From Candidatus Moraniibacteriota bacterium (GTDB lineage Bacteria > Patescibacteriota > Minisyncoccia > Moranbacterales > GCA-2747515), in contig CAMZLB010000052.1 of assembly GCA_947311515.1 (NCBI GenBank), forward strand, positions 1 to 35,428: DNA of 35,428 bases, read 5' to 3'. The notes beneath the pieces are model-generated. The model did not search any database. It was not told the origin of the DNA and saw only the letters and a list, made by a program, of their open reading frames with translations. Each line of letters begins with the position of its first letter. Within the stretch, counting starts at the first letter, position 1. A program made the position numbers and the translations under genes. Positions 1 to 7,062 of this stretch are shown piece after piece.

Positions 1-50
1 ACTTGTTCCATTTCTACTAAAATTTGTCTTTTTGTTTTAAAAAGTGTCAT
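1..50 (-). CDS. N-terminal fragment of an unidentified gene running off the left edge
   Basis: Read on the minus strand, an ATG at position 50 opens a frame of 16 codons (MTLFKTKRQILVEMEQ) that is still open at the window edge. An AATTATAATT sequence about 20 bases upstream on the same strand could be its -10 box, and the A/T-rich leader has no Shine-Dalgarno motif, like most genes here. Too little is visible to name a family. It could also be a chance frame. Confidence 0.35.
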   Translation of the reverse strand, partial: MTLFKTKRQILVEMEQ

Positions 51-201
51 AAAGATAACATAATTATAATTACATTCACTAGTGACTATTTATTTATCAA
101 ACAAAAAATAGCTTTAAATAGCCGTTTATGTTTTTGTGTTTGGTTAGTTTTGTGGGTTTTTCTTAATGTAAGAGAGTAAGAGGATGCTAGCGGGGACTTA
201 A

Positions 202-393
202 TTTGATAAAAAATCTCTTGATTATAATCCTAGTATAGTCATAGATAAACCTTATGAGTTGGTGAATTATTTAGACAGTACTAATAATATAGTAAGGTTT
301 TATCAGTTATAATAAAATGATAAAGAGATAGTTTTTAGAATTTTATACACAGGTTATGCACAGTTAAATATTGACAATGTTTTAAAGGTTTAA
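202..393 (+). pseudogene. possible decayed coding remnant
   Basis: One frame reads 36 sense codons with protein-like composition, hits two adjacent stops (TAATAA, 310-315), then continues 25 more sense codons in the same frame to a TAA at 391. There is no start codon. The composition resembles protein (for example KSLDYNPSIVIDKPYELV), but I recognise no family. It may be a gene remnant or a chance open frame in A/T-rich DNA. Confidence 0.25.
343..362 (+). promoter_or_regulatory. two tandem DnaA-box 9-mers
   Basis: TTATACACA (343-351) and TTATGCACA (354-362) both fit the bacterial DnaA-box consensus TTATNCACA exactly. They have the same orientation and are separated by 2 bp (starts 11 bp apart). 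The surrounding DNA is A/T-rich. They could mark a DnaA-binding site or be a chance pair; compare the larger cluster at 25219-25308. Confidence 0.4.
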
Positions 394-599
394 TATAATT
401 AATTTAAGAGATTGGAAGTAGTTTTAAATGATTGGAGAGAAGGTTACTTGTGTACTTTATTTTGATATAGTATAGAAGCAACCCTATCTCCATCATCAAC
501 CAAAACCACACACAAAACCCAATCTCTTTTTTCTTTGATGTGAATGTAAAATTATAGATTATTTTATGATAATATCATATTAAAACTAGATTTGTATAT

Positions 600-1343
600 A
601 TGAGTATAAAAAAAGAAGTTATCAAAAATAGTAGAGATAAGAAGTTAGTTGGAGATTTTTACGAAACTGATTCTGATACAGTTGTCATTATGTCACATGG
701 TTTTGCAGAAAACAGAGTTAAATTTAAATTATTTTCGGATATTGCTACGGATTTACATAAAAATAATTTGAATGTGTTTACATTTGATTTTTGTGGATGT
801 GGTGAAAGTGATGATGAAAATCTAACTATTAGCAATAAAATTGATGACTTAAAAGCAGTTATCGATTTCATAAAGTCAAAAAAGCTTTCGAAAATTATAT
901 TACTAGGTTATAGTTTAGGAGGTCTCATTTCGCTCAAAAATTATTCAAAGGATATTTATAGTATAATTTTGTTGGCACCAGTAACAAATAAAATAGAATA
1001 TTCATTAGATAAGAGATTTAGTGAGAAACAGTTAAAAGAGTTGAAGAGTTATGGGCGAATAACTTTAAAGTCTAAAAATGATACAAGAAAAGAAATTGTT
1101 ATAGATAAACAAATGATAGAGGAGAGAAATGAGATAAATCAGGAAAAGTTACTTAAAAATATAAATTGTCCAACATTTATAATACATGGAGATAAAGACT
1201 ATACTATACCATGTATAGATTCAGAAAATGCTATTAGTTTACTGAATAAAGATTCTGATATTGAATTAGTAAAATATGCAGACCATAGATTTTCTGGAAG
1301 AGAAAAAGTGGTCCGTGGAAAGATTATTGATTGGATTATATAA
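600..1343 (+). CDS. alpha/beta hydrolase (serine hydrolase superfamily)
   Basis: This 247-aa protein is a cytosolic alpha/beta-hydrolase, probably an esterase or acyl-peptide-hydrolase-like enzyme; the substrate cannot be predicted. The oxyanion strand reads SHGFAENR (about 32-39), the nucleophile elbow is GYSLGG with Ser105, the acid is Asp200 in HGDKDYTIP and the base is His229 in ADHRF, so the catalytic triad is complete in the expected order. Length is normal for a single-domain hydrolase. There is no signal peptide. The ATG at 600 follows a GATAAT -10-like box by about 26 bases with no Shine-Dalgarno. It stands alone, with tRNA genes downstream. Confidence 0.85.
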   Translation: MSIKKEVIKNSRDKKLVGDFYETDSDTVVIMSHGFAENRVKFKLFSDIATDLHKNNLNVFTFDFCGCGESDDENLTISNKIDDLKAVIDFIKSKKLSKIILLGYSLGGLISLKNYSKDIYSIILLAPVTNKIEYSLDKRFSEKQLKELKSYGRITLKSKNDTRKEIVIDKQMIEERNEINQEKLLKNINCPTFIIHGDKDYTIPCIDSENAISLLNKDSDIELVKYADHRFSGREKVVRGKIIDWII

Positions 1344-1371
1344 GTTGAAGTATTTGGTTACTAAAAATTAT

Positions 1372-1400
1372 TTGCATTTTTTTTGAAAATGGTATATAAT
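1372..1400 (+). promoter_or_regulatory. promoter of the tRNA cluster
   Basis: TTGCAT (1372-1377) and TATAAT (1395-1400) are separated by 17 bp, the optimal sigma-70 spacing. The predicted start near 1407 lies only a few bases ahead of tRNA-Val at 1411. Confidence 0.6.
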
Positions 1401-1410
1401 ATTTTTATAT

Positions 1411-1484
1411 GCGTGCTTAGCTCAGTTGGCTAGAGCATCTCGTTTACACCGAGAGGGTCAGGAGTTCGAGTCTCTTAGCACGCA
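1411..1484 (+). tRNA. tRNA-Val (anticodon TAC)
   Basis: A full cloverleaf can be drawn. The acceptor stem GCGTGCT pairs with AGCACGC, the D arm is AGCTCAGTTGGCTAGAGC, the anticodon loop is TTTACAC (anticodon TAC) and the T arm contains the GTTCGAG loop. The discriminator is A. The 3' CCA is not encoded, so it must be added by a nucleotidyltransferase. First of four tRNAs in a cluster. Confidence 0.95.
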
Positions 1485-1497
1485 CATATATGAAATG

Positions 1498-1547
1498 ATT
1501 GGATTGTAGAGATGTAACTTTTAATAGTTACCTTTGTGCAGTCCAAT
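1498..1547 (+). other. nested hairpin between tRNA-Val and tRNA-Phe
   Basis: ATTGGATTG (1498-1506) pairs with CAGTCCAAT (1539-1547) with 8 of 9 positions complementary (one A-C/G-T type mismatch). It encloses a perfect 6-bp hairpin, GTAACT (1514-1519) and AGTTAC (1526-1531). There is no long T tract, so it is not a classical terminator. It may be a processing signal of the tRNA precursor or a degenerate tRNA-like arm. Confidence 0.4.
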
Positions 1548-1569
1548 TATTTCTATAAGATTTTTGGAT

Positions 1570-1645
1570 GTGCCGAAGTAGCTCAGTGGTAGAGCAAAGG
1601 ACTGAAAATCCTTGTGTCGAGAGTTCAATTCTCTCTTTCGGCACA
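1570..1645 (+). tRNA. tRNA-Phe (anticodon GAA)
   Basis: The acceptor stem GTGCCGA pairs with TCGGCAC. The D arm is AGCTCAGTGGTAGAGC, the anticodon loop CTGAAAA carries GAA, and the T loop is GTTCAAT. The discriminator is A and CCA is not encoded. It lies 3 bases upstream of the next tRNA, so the two must be cut from one precursor. Confidence 0.95.
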
Positions 1646-1648
1646 AAT

Positions 1649-1721
1649 GGGACCGTAGCTCAGCGGTTAGAGCAGGCGACTCATAATCGCTTGGTCGAAG
1701 GTTCAATTCCTTCTGGTCCCA
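1649..1721 (+). tRNA. tRNA-Ile2 (anticodon CAT, lysidine type)
   Basis: Acceptor GGGACCG pairs with TGGTCCC (one G-T pair); the anticodon loop is CTCATAA. CAT can mean initiator Met, elongator Met or Ile2. The anticodon arm and its flanks (GCAGGCGACTCATAATCGC) match, from memory, the E. coli tRNA-Ile2 arm rather than elongator Met. The 5' G-C pair excludes a typical initiator. TilS would convert C34 to lysidine to read AUA, a codon that is very common in these genes. CCA is not encoded. Confidence 0.8.
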
Positions 1722-1726
1722 CAATT

Positions 1727-1798
1727 GCGAGTGTCGTATAGTGGTTATTACACCACCTTGCCAAGGTAGAGATGGCGGTTCGATTCCGCTCACTCGCT
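1727..1798 (+). tRNA. tRNA-Gly (anticodon GCC)
   Basis: Acceptor GCGAGTG pairs with CACTCGC and the discriminator is T, as expected for tRNA-Gly. The anticodon loop TTGCCAA carries GCC, and the T loop is GTTCGATT. CCA is not encoded. It is the last tRNA of the cluster; the ATP-grasp gene begins 22 bases later with no terminator between. Confidence 0.93.
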
Positions 1799-1820
1799 CA
1801 ATAGTATCTAGACTTAAGTA

Positions 1821-2810
1821 ATGATTATGAAAAGAAAAATTGTTGTTTTATATTCCGGAGACGACTGGGAAAAGGAAGAACCTTTTGATAAAAATACGAT
1901 AGATACACGATTGTCATTTGAAGAATGGTATGAAATGGCTAATGATTATGACATAAAGTTTTATAGGGCATCTATAGATTGGTTTGATGAAAAAACAGGT
2001 AAATTTTTAAAATCATGGACTTTTGAAGATGGTAAGTGGATAAAAATATATAATCCAATTAAGGTTCATGCTATTTATGATAAAACTGTGGGAAGTAATA
2101 ATTACGTTACTTTTGATAAAAAGATGGATATGTATTTGGAAGCGCCTATCATAAATCATCCATTGTTTCGTACGATAACCCATAATAAATTTTCTCAATA
2201 CATGCTATTTGGTAAATATATGCCAATGACATTATTAGCTAATAATAAAAAAGAATTAATAGAAACATTTGATAAAATAAAAGGAGAAAAAGTTGTTATA
2301 AAGCCACTTCATGGTTCAGGTGGTTTTGGTATATTTATAGGTAAAAAATCAAATGCATTTAAGGAGAAGTTGACTTATCCAGTAATTACTCAAAAATTTA
2401 TCAAAAGTACAAGAGGAATTCCTGGATTTTCTCAAAAAGATGAAGTTTCTGATTTACGTCTTATTTATACAGATAATAAAATAGTTTATGCTCTTTCTAG
2501 AATTGCTAAAGAGGGTTCTTTGTTTACGAATTTCCATCAAGGAGCAAATGCTGTTTTGGTTCCAAGAAATAAAATACCAAAAAGTATTGAAAAAATAGCT
2601 GAAGAAATCACAAAAATACTTGCAGTATTTAAAAATAATCATTATTCCTTAGACTTTATTTTTGATGATGATGAAAAACCAATTTTCGTAGAAATGAATA
2701 CGAGTCCTGGTTTTGACTTGTTGAAAATTGTGGGTACAGAAAAAATTAAAAAAAGAAACTTTGAATTATTTGTTAAATCTCTGGATGATATTTTGAGTAT
2801 ATCTATGTAG
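1821..2810 (+). CDS. ATP-grasp ligase (RimK/glutathione-synthase-like fold)
   Basis: A 329-aa cytosolic protein with the ATP-grasp fold, which joins a carboxylate to an amine or thiol through an acyl-phosphate. The N-terminal third is a pre-ATP-grasp domain. The ATP-binding part shows KPLHGSGGFGIFIG (about 158-171), the substrate-side strand DLRLIY, a HQGANAV segment and the metal-binding end FVEMNTSPGF (about 290-299, with Glu and Asn magnesium ligands). This arrangement is close to RimK and glutathione synthases, but the acceptor cannot be deduced. The ATG at 1827 is an alternative start. It may be co-transcribed with the tRNAs. Confidence 0.75.
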   Translation: MIMKRKIVVLYSGDDWEKEEPFDKNTIDTRLSFEEWYEMANDYDIKFYRASIDWFDEKTGKFLKSWTFEDGKWIKIYNPIKVHAIYDKTVGSNNYVTFDKKMDMYLEAPIINHPLFRTITHNKFSQYMLFGKYMPMTLLANNKKELIETFDKIKGEKVVIKPLHGSGGFGIFIGKKSNAFKEKLTYPVITQKFIKSTRGIPGFSQKDEVSDLRLIYTDNKIVYALSRIAKEGSLFTNFHQGANAVLVPRNKIPKSIEKIAEEITKILAVFKNNHYSLDFIFDDDEKPIFVEMNTSPGFDLLKIVGTEKIKKRNFELFVKSLDDILSISM

Positions 2811-2959
2811 ACTGAGGAAAACTAAAAATTTAATAATGTAGTTAGTGTAGTGTGATATTTAGATATAAACTTTAAAATAATAGATTATATAAAAAAAATC
2901 ATATAAAAAATGCTTTACAAATAAAATATGACATTTCTTCAGGTTTTTAGAGAAGTTTG

Positions 2960-2992
2960 GCATAAAAAGAGTTCGTATGTTTTTATGCTTAA
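2960..2992 (+). terminator. hairpin, probable terminator after the ATP-grasp gene
   Basis: GCATAAAAA (2960-2968) pairs perfectly with TTTTTATGC (2980-2988) around an 11-base loop and is followed by a weak T/A-rich tail. It lies in the 264-bp gap before 3075. Confidence 0.4.
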
Positions 2993-3074
2993 TTTTGTAA
3001 GTTATAAAATTAGTATTGTTTTATTATTTGTTATATAATAAGAAGTAATAGTAAAATAAATTTGAACTAAACTT

Positions 3075-4934
3075 ATGAATATGCACAAATCTGATGGTAT
3101 ATCCAAAAAATCTTTTAAAAAACATAATTTAACAAAGAAAGATGAAGTAATTATAGAGAAAAAATCTGATGATGTTGAAATGGTGAAAACTAATAAAGGA
3201 AGAAAGATTTCTGGAATTAGGAAGTCTGGTGTTGAAATTGTAAATTATGCTAGTAAGTCAGAAGATGAAAAGGATTTAAGGAGCGTTGTAAAAAAAAATA
3301 TCAGTGAGGAAGTTGTTGAAGAGGATGAAGATATTATATTTGACATTGAAGGTGATAAAAATGAACTTGAGGAGAGATTTGAATTTGAAAATGGAAAAAA
3401 ATGGGAAGAAAATGAGGATGTTAGTATTGACGATGATATGGAAAAAGATGGAAATAAAGTTAAGTTAGAGACAGAAAAGAAGAATCAGGAAATTTCTGAA
3501 AAGGAGAGGAAAGAATTACGAAAAGAAAAGAGAAATGAAATACTTAAAGGTATAGAATCTCTTGAAAAAAAAGAAAAAAAATCAAAGGATGATAATAGTT
3601 CCAGTGAAGAAATCGATGAAATAATTGAAAAGCGGGATGAAACTCTTGACAAAGAGGTTGTTGAAAAAAAGGTAATATCAATAAATAATGATAAATTAGA
3701 TGATGAGAATAAAGAAAAAAAATCAGATACTAAAAAAGATGATAAATTAGAAAAAGATGAGGATGGATTGATAGTAAAGGAGTCTAGTGAACTTGATAAG
3801 GTGAAAATTGATAAAAATAAATTAAATTCAAGTAATCATTTTTTTACTAACAAAAAACAAGCTGAACCTGAGAATGTTATAGCTACAAATGATAATGATT
3901 ATAGTAAAAATTTATTACTTATGATTGTAGGAATTATTGTTTTAATAAGTATTCTAATAGGAGGTCTTGTGTTTTATAAGAAAATTAAATCTAAAAAACA
4001 AGCTGAAAATAGTGAAATACGTACTGAGAAAGTTGGAGAAAAGAATATTAAGGATGAAAGTAATGAAGATAAGAAAATTGAAGAGAATGCTAAAAAGAAG
4101 GAAGAAAATAATGAGGTTGGAGATAAAGTTAAAATAAAAAAATTATTTTCAGATTGTAGTTACTTTTCTAATAATCTAAGTTCATGTACACCATATTCAT
4201 GTAAGTATGAACATCCAGATACACATGAAATAATGAAAAGAGAGGTATCTGGAGTTAAAGATGGAAAGTGTGAATACAGTGAGACGTTGGTAGATGAAAA
4301 AATATTAACCTGCAACTATGACAAAGAATCTCAGAAATTAGTTACGGAATTTTATGATAAGATACTTACAGCAAAGTTTATAGGTCAAGCAGAAATAAAT
4401 GAAGAAAAAGTTAAGGGAATTGAAAATCCAATTAAAAAAATGGTTGAGGAAGGGATTTGTACTGTTACAAAGAATACTGAAATATCAGTTGGAGATTGTC
4501 CTGAAGGTAAAGAATATAGAGGAGAATATAGCAATGATGGTATACTGCTCATGCCACTTTGTATAGATTCAAATCTTGTATGTGAGACATGTGTGGGTTG
4601 TATTAGCGATAAGCAAAAAATAATAATAGATAGAACAAAGGGCATAGGAACATGTAAGGATTGTTCAATTTCTAAAGACTGTAAAGAAGGATATCACTGC
4701 TTTAATAATTCTTGTGTTACTAATGAAATACTGTTAAATGAGGTAGCGTGTTCTGATGAGAATGCTAATTGCACAAAGCTTCCATGTAAGAATTGCACAG
4801 ATGGTAATAAGTATTGTAATGATGGAGAAAAGACCTGGGGGGAAGATTTAGCAAAAAAATGTGTTGATTGTACTGATACAAAATATTGCAAAGAAGGATT
4901 TAAATGTAAAAATTATAAGTGTGTTGATAATTAA
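3075..4934 (+). CDS. single-pass membrane protein with charged cytoplasmic tail and cysteine-rich exterior
   Basis: 619 aa with no recognised family name. Residues 1-270 are low-complexity, dominated by Lys, Glu and Asp, and probably disordered in the cytoplasm. One hydrophobic helix (about 276-296, LLLMIVGIIVLISILIGGLV) is followed by KKIKSKK, and the rest (about 350-619) is cysteine-rich and presumably outside the cell. The last part contains two copies of a motif like CxDCxxxKxCKEGxxCxNxxCV (about 527-550 and 596-619), each with six cysteines, suggesting disulfide-bonded knots. A TATAAT box at 3034-3039 may serve as its -10. It stands alone between terminators or decayed DNA. The function is unknown; a cell-surface attachment or sensing role is only a guess. 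Confidence 0.7.
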   Translation: MNMHKSDGISKKSFKKHNLTKKDEVIIEKKSDDVEMVKTNKGRKISGIRKSGVEIVNYASKSEDEKDLRSVVKKNISEEVVEEDEDIIFDIEGDKNELEERFEFENGKKWEENEDVSIDDDMEKDGNKVKLETEKKNQEISEKERKELRKEKRNEILKGIESLEKKEKKSKDDNSSSEEIDEIIEKRDETLDKEVVEKKVISINNDKLDDENKEKKSDTKKDDKLEKDEDGLIVKESSELDKVKIDKNKLNSSNHFFTNKKQAEPENVIATNDNDYSKNLLLMIVGIIVLISILIGGLVFYKKIKSKKQAENSEIRTEKVGEKNIKDESNEDKKIEENAKKKEENNEVGDKVKIKKLFSDCSYFSNNLSSCTPYSCKYEHPDTHEIMKREVSGVKDGKCEYSETLVDEKILTCNYDKESQKLVTEFYDKILTAKFIGQAEINEEKVKGIENPIKKMVEEGICTVTKNTEISVGDCPEGKEYRGEYSNDGILLMPLCIDSNLVCETCVGCISDKQKIIIDRTKGIGTCKDCSISKDCKEGYHCFNNSCVTNEILLNEVACSDENANCTKLPCKNCTDGNKYCNDGEKTWGEDLAKKCVDCTDTKYCKEGFKCKNYKCVDN

Positions 4935-5378
4935 AAATATTTTATAATACGAAAATCAATTATTTTGTAAATAGAGTTGCTACGGATAATGAAAAAATTT
5001 AATTGTAAATTATAATGATTGTGAATTATCAAAAATTGAAATTAGGCAAGTAAAAGAGTTAAAAAAAGTAAACATAGATAAATTTTATCATTTTCTATTT
5101 TGATTAAAAAAAGGACACAGATACAGCTGAATTAGCTTTTTCCGATAGATCCGAATTAATACAAAATGCTTATTTTGTAGAATGTGATCATAGAGAATCA
5201 ATTTAACACAAAAAGAATATTAAAGACTTTTGGAAATATATTTCGATTTATTTTATTAGTTTATTGATAACATTGGTTTCGAAGTTTCTTCTTGGCGATA
5301 GATTGCTAGTATGTAAAAAAAGTACTAATATTATAGTAATGATAAAATAAACACTCACTTAAATAATAATGTGGACAT
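4935..5378. other. 444-bp gap with decayed coding sequence
   Basis: No intact gene is seen. The middle (5011-5206) looks like a decayed frame. The rest is A/T-rich with nothing recognisable, and there is no clear terminator for the gene ending at 4934. Confidence 0.4.
5011..5206 (+). pseudogene. possible frameshifted gene remnant
   Basis: One frame gives 30 sense codons (with SKIEIRQVKELKKVNIDKFY) up to a TGA at 5101. The frame one base over then continues as DTDTAELAFSDRSELIQNAY and further to a TAA at 5204. The composition is protein-like across the shift, which suggests a single-base indel in the A-run near 5105-5112. No family is recognised. Confidence 0.3.
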
Positions 5379-6842
5379 ATGTCAAAATATAATGTAACAA
5401 TAGGAATGGAGATTCATGTAGAATTAAAAACTAAATCAAAAATGTTCAGTAGTGCGCCAAATAAATTAGGAACAGAGGATGAGGCAAATACTTCAATTGA
5501 TGCAGTAACAACGGCACAACCAGGTGCATTGCCAGTACCAAATAAAAAAGCTATAAAATATGTACAAATGGCAGGAATTGCATTGGGCTGTAAGATTTCT
5601 AAAGTTAGCAAATTTGATAGAAAACATTATTTTTATCCAGATTTACCAAAGGGTTATCAAATATCTCAATTTGATCAACCGTTATGCGAAAAAGGGTCAG
5701 TAGAAATAAATGGACGCAAAATTGGAATTACTAGAATACATATAGAGGAAGATACAGGTAAAAATATTCATGATGGACACGATACTCTGGTGAATTTAAA
5801 TCGTGCAGGACTTCCTCTTATGGAACTTGTTAGTGAACCAGATATAAAAAATGCAGAAGAAGCGAGAGCATTTTGTCAAGAATTACAGAGAATTTTTAGA
5901 TATGCTGGAATTGCAGATGCTGATATAGAAAAAGGACAAATGAGATGTGAAGTAAATATTTCACTTTATAAAGATGGTGAAGATCCACTTTCTGGAACAA
6001 AGGTTGAAATAAAAAATATAGGCTCTTTTCGAAGTGTTCAAAAAGCTGTGGAATATGAGATAATCAGACAAACGGAGGATTTGAATGAAGGGGAAATTAT
6101 AAAGCAAGAAACTAGGGGGTGGAATGATACAAAGCAAAAAACTATCTCACAACGCTCAAAGGAAAATGCAAATGATTATAGATATTTTCCTGAACCAGAT
6201 ATTCCTCCAATGATTTTTGATGATAGATATATACAGGACTTGATAGATATAATTCCAGAATTACCACAAGCAAAGAGATTTAGATTTAAGGAACAATATA
6301 ATACAAATGCAGAGATACTAGAGGTTTTAATAGATGATAGATATTTTGCAGATTATTATGAAAATGTTGTGAGCGAAATAAGAGATAAGAAAAAAACAGG
6401 AGAGTTTAAAGGAGAAGAAGGGAAGGCTATTAAGCTTATCGGAAATTATTTGGTTAACGAATTACCACCGCTGCTCACAGAGTTGGAGATTAGTATTTCA
6501 AATATTAAAATTTCAGCAGAAAACTTTGCAGAACTTATAGCTATAATTGCTGATGGGAAAATAAATTCGTCAGCTGCTCAGACTGTACTTAATATAATGG
6601 CAAAGACTGGAGGTGATCCGAGTAATATTGTAGAAGATAAAAATTTAGCACAAGAAAATAATGAGGAAGCTCTTGGCAAAATAGTTTTTGAAGTTATGAG
6701 TAGTAACGAAAAAGCAGTAAATGATTACAAAGAAGGAAATGAGCGAGCTATTAAGGCATTGATGGGACAAGTAATGGCAAGGTCAAAAGGAAAGGCAAAT
6801 CCACAAGCTGTGATGCAAATATTAAAAGAAAAATTGAAATAG
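5379..6842 (+). CDS. gatB: aspartyl/glutamyl-tRNA(Asn/Gln) amidotransferase subunit B
   Basis: 487 aa, the normal GatB length. It is the kinase/transamidase subunit of GatCAB, which converts Glu-tRNA(Gln) and Asp-tRNA(Asn) to the cognate amide forms. The N-terminal IGMEIHVEL and KHYFYPDLPKGYQISQ (about 87-102), HIEEDTGK and LNRAGLPLMELVSEPD are GatB signatures. The C-terminal 130 residues form the helical and YqeY-like tail that grips tRNA. gatA and gatC are not adjacent, so the complex is encoded at separate loci. The start is ATG after TGGACAT, with no useful Shine-Dalgarno. Confidence 0.97.
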   Translation: MSKYNVTIGMEIHVELKTKSKMFSSAPNKLGTEDEANTSIDAVTTAQPGALPVPNKKAIKYVQMAGIALGCKISKVSKFDRKHYFYPDLPKGYQISQFDQPLCEKGSVEINGRKIGITRIHIEEDTGKNIHDGHDTLVNLNRAGLPLMELVSEPDIKNAEEARAFCQELQRIFRYAGIADADIEKGQMRCEVNISLYKDGEDPLSGTKVEIKNIGSFRSVQKAVEYEIIRQTEDLNEGEIIKQETRGWNDTKQKTISQRSKENANDYRYFPEPDIPPMIFDDRYIQDLIDIIPELPQAKRFRFKEQYNTNAEILEVLIDDRYFADYYENVVSEIRDKKKTGEFKGEEGKAIKLIGNYLVNELPPLLTELEISISNIKISAENFAELIAIIADGKINSSAAQTVLNIMAKTGGDPSNIVEDKNLAQENNEEALGKIVFEVMSSNEKAVNDYKEGNERAIKALMGQVMARSKGKANPQAVMQILKEKLK

Positions 6843-7062
6843 ATTGATAATCTTCTTTTTTGATATGTATTTATAGGTGCATAGGTAAGAATCTAAATTA
6901 AGTTTAAGAAGACTCAGGAATAAGCTATTTAAGAGAATCAGATATATGAAAAATAATCTGGATATAAGTATAGTGCATAAAGGATTTTTGTTGTAATTTT
7001 CCCCACTTAGTTAATTTATGTGGTAATATTAAATATAGTAAGTATTTAAGGTTGTTTTAAAT

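Larger units (their letters stand above)
51..599. other. 549-bp stretch without an intact gene
   Basis: No complete gene is seen here. It contains a decayed reading frame (202-393), two tandem DnaA-box 9-mers (343-362) and a G-free, pyrimidine/adenine-rich tract (about 484-535, many CA and CC steps). A GATAAT box at 568-573 is the best -10 candidate for the gene at 600. Confidence 0.5.

Noticed and set aside
449-553. Minus-strand frame KEKRDWVLCVVLVDDGD
   Set aside because: It has no start codon and is short, in a compositionally odd G-free tract; probably chance.
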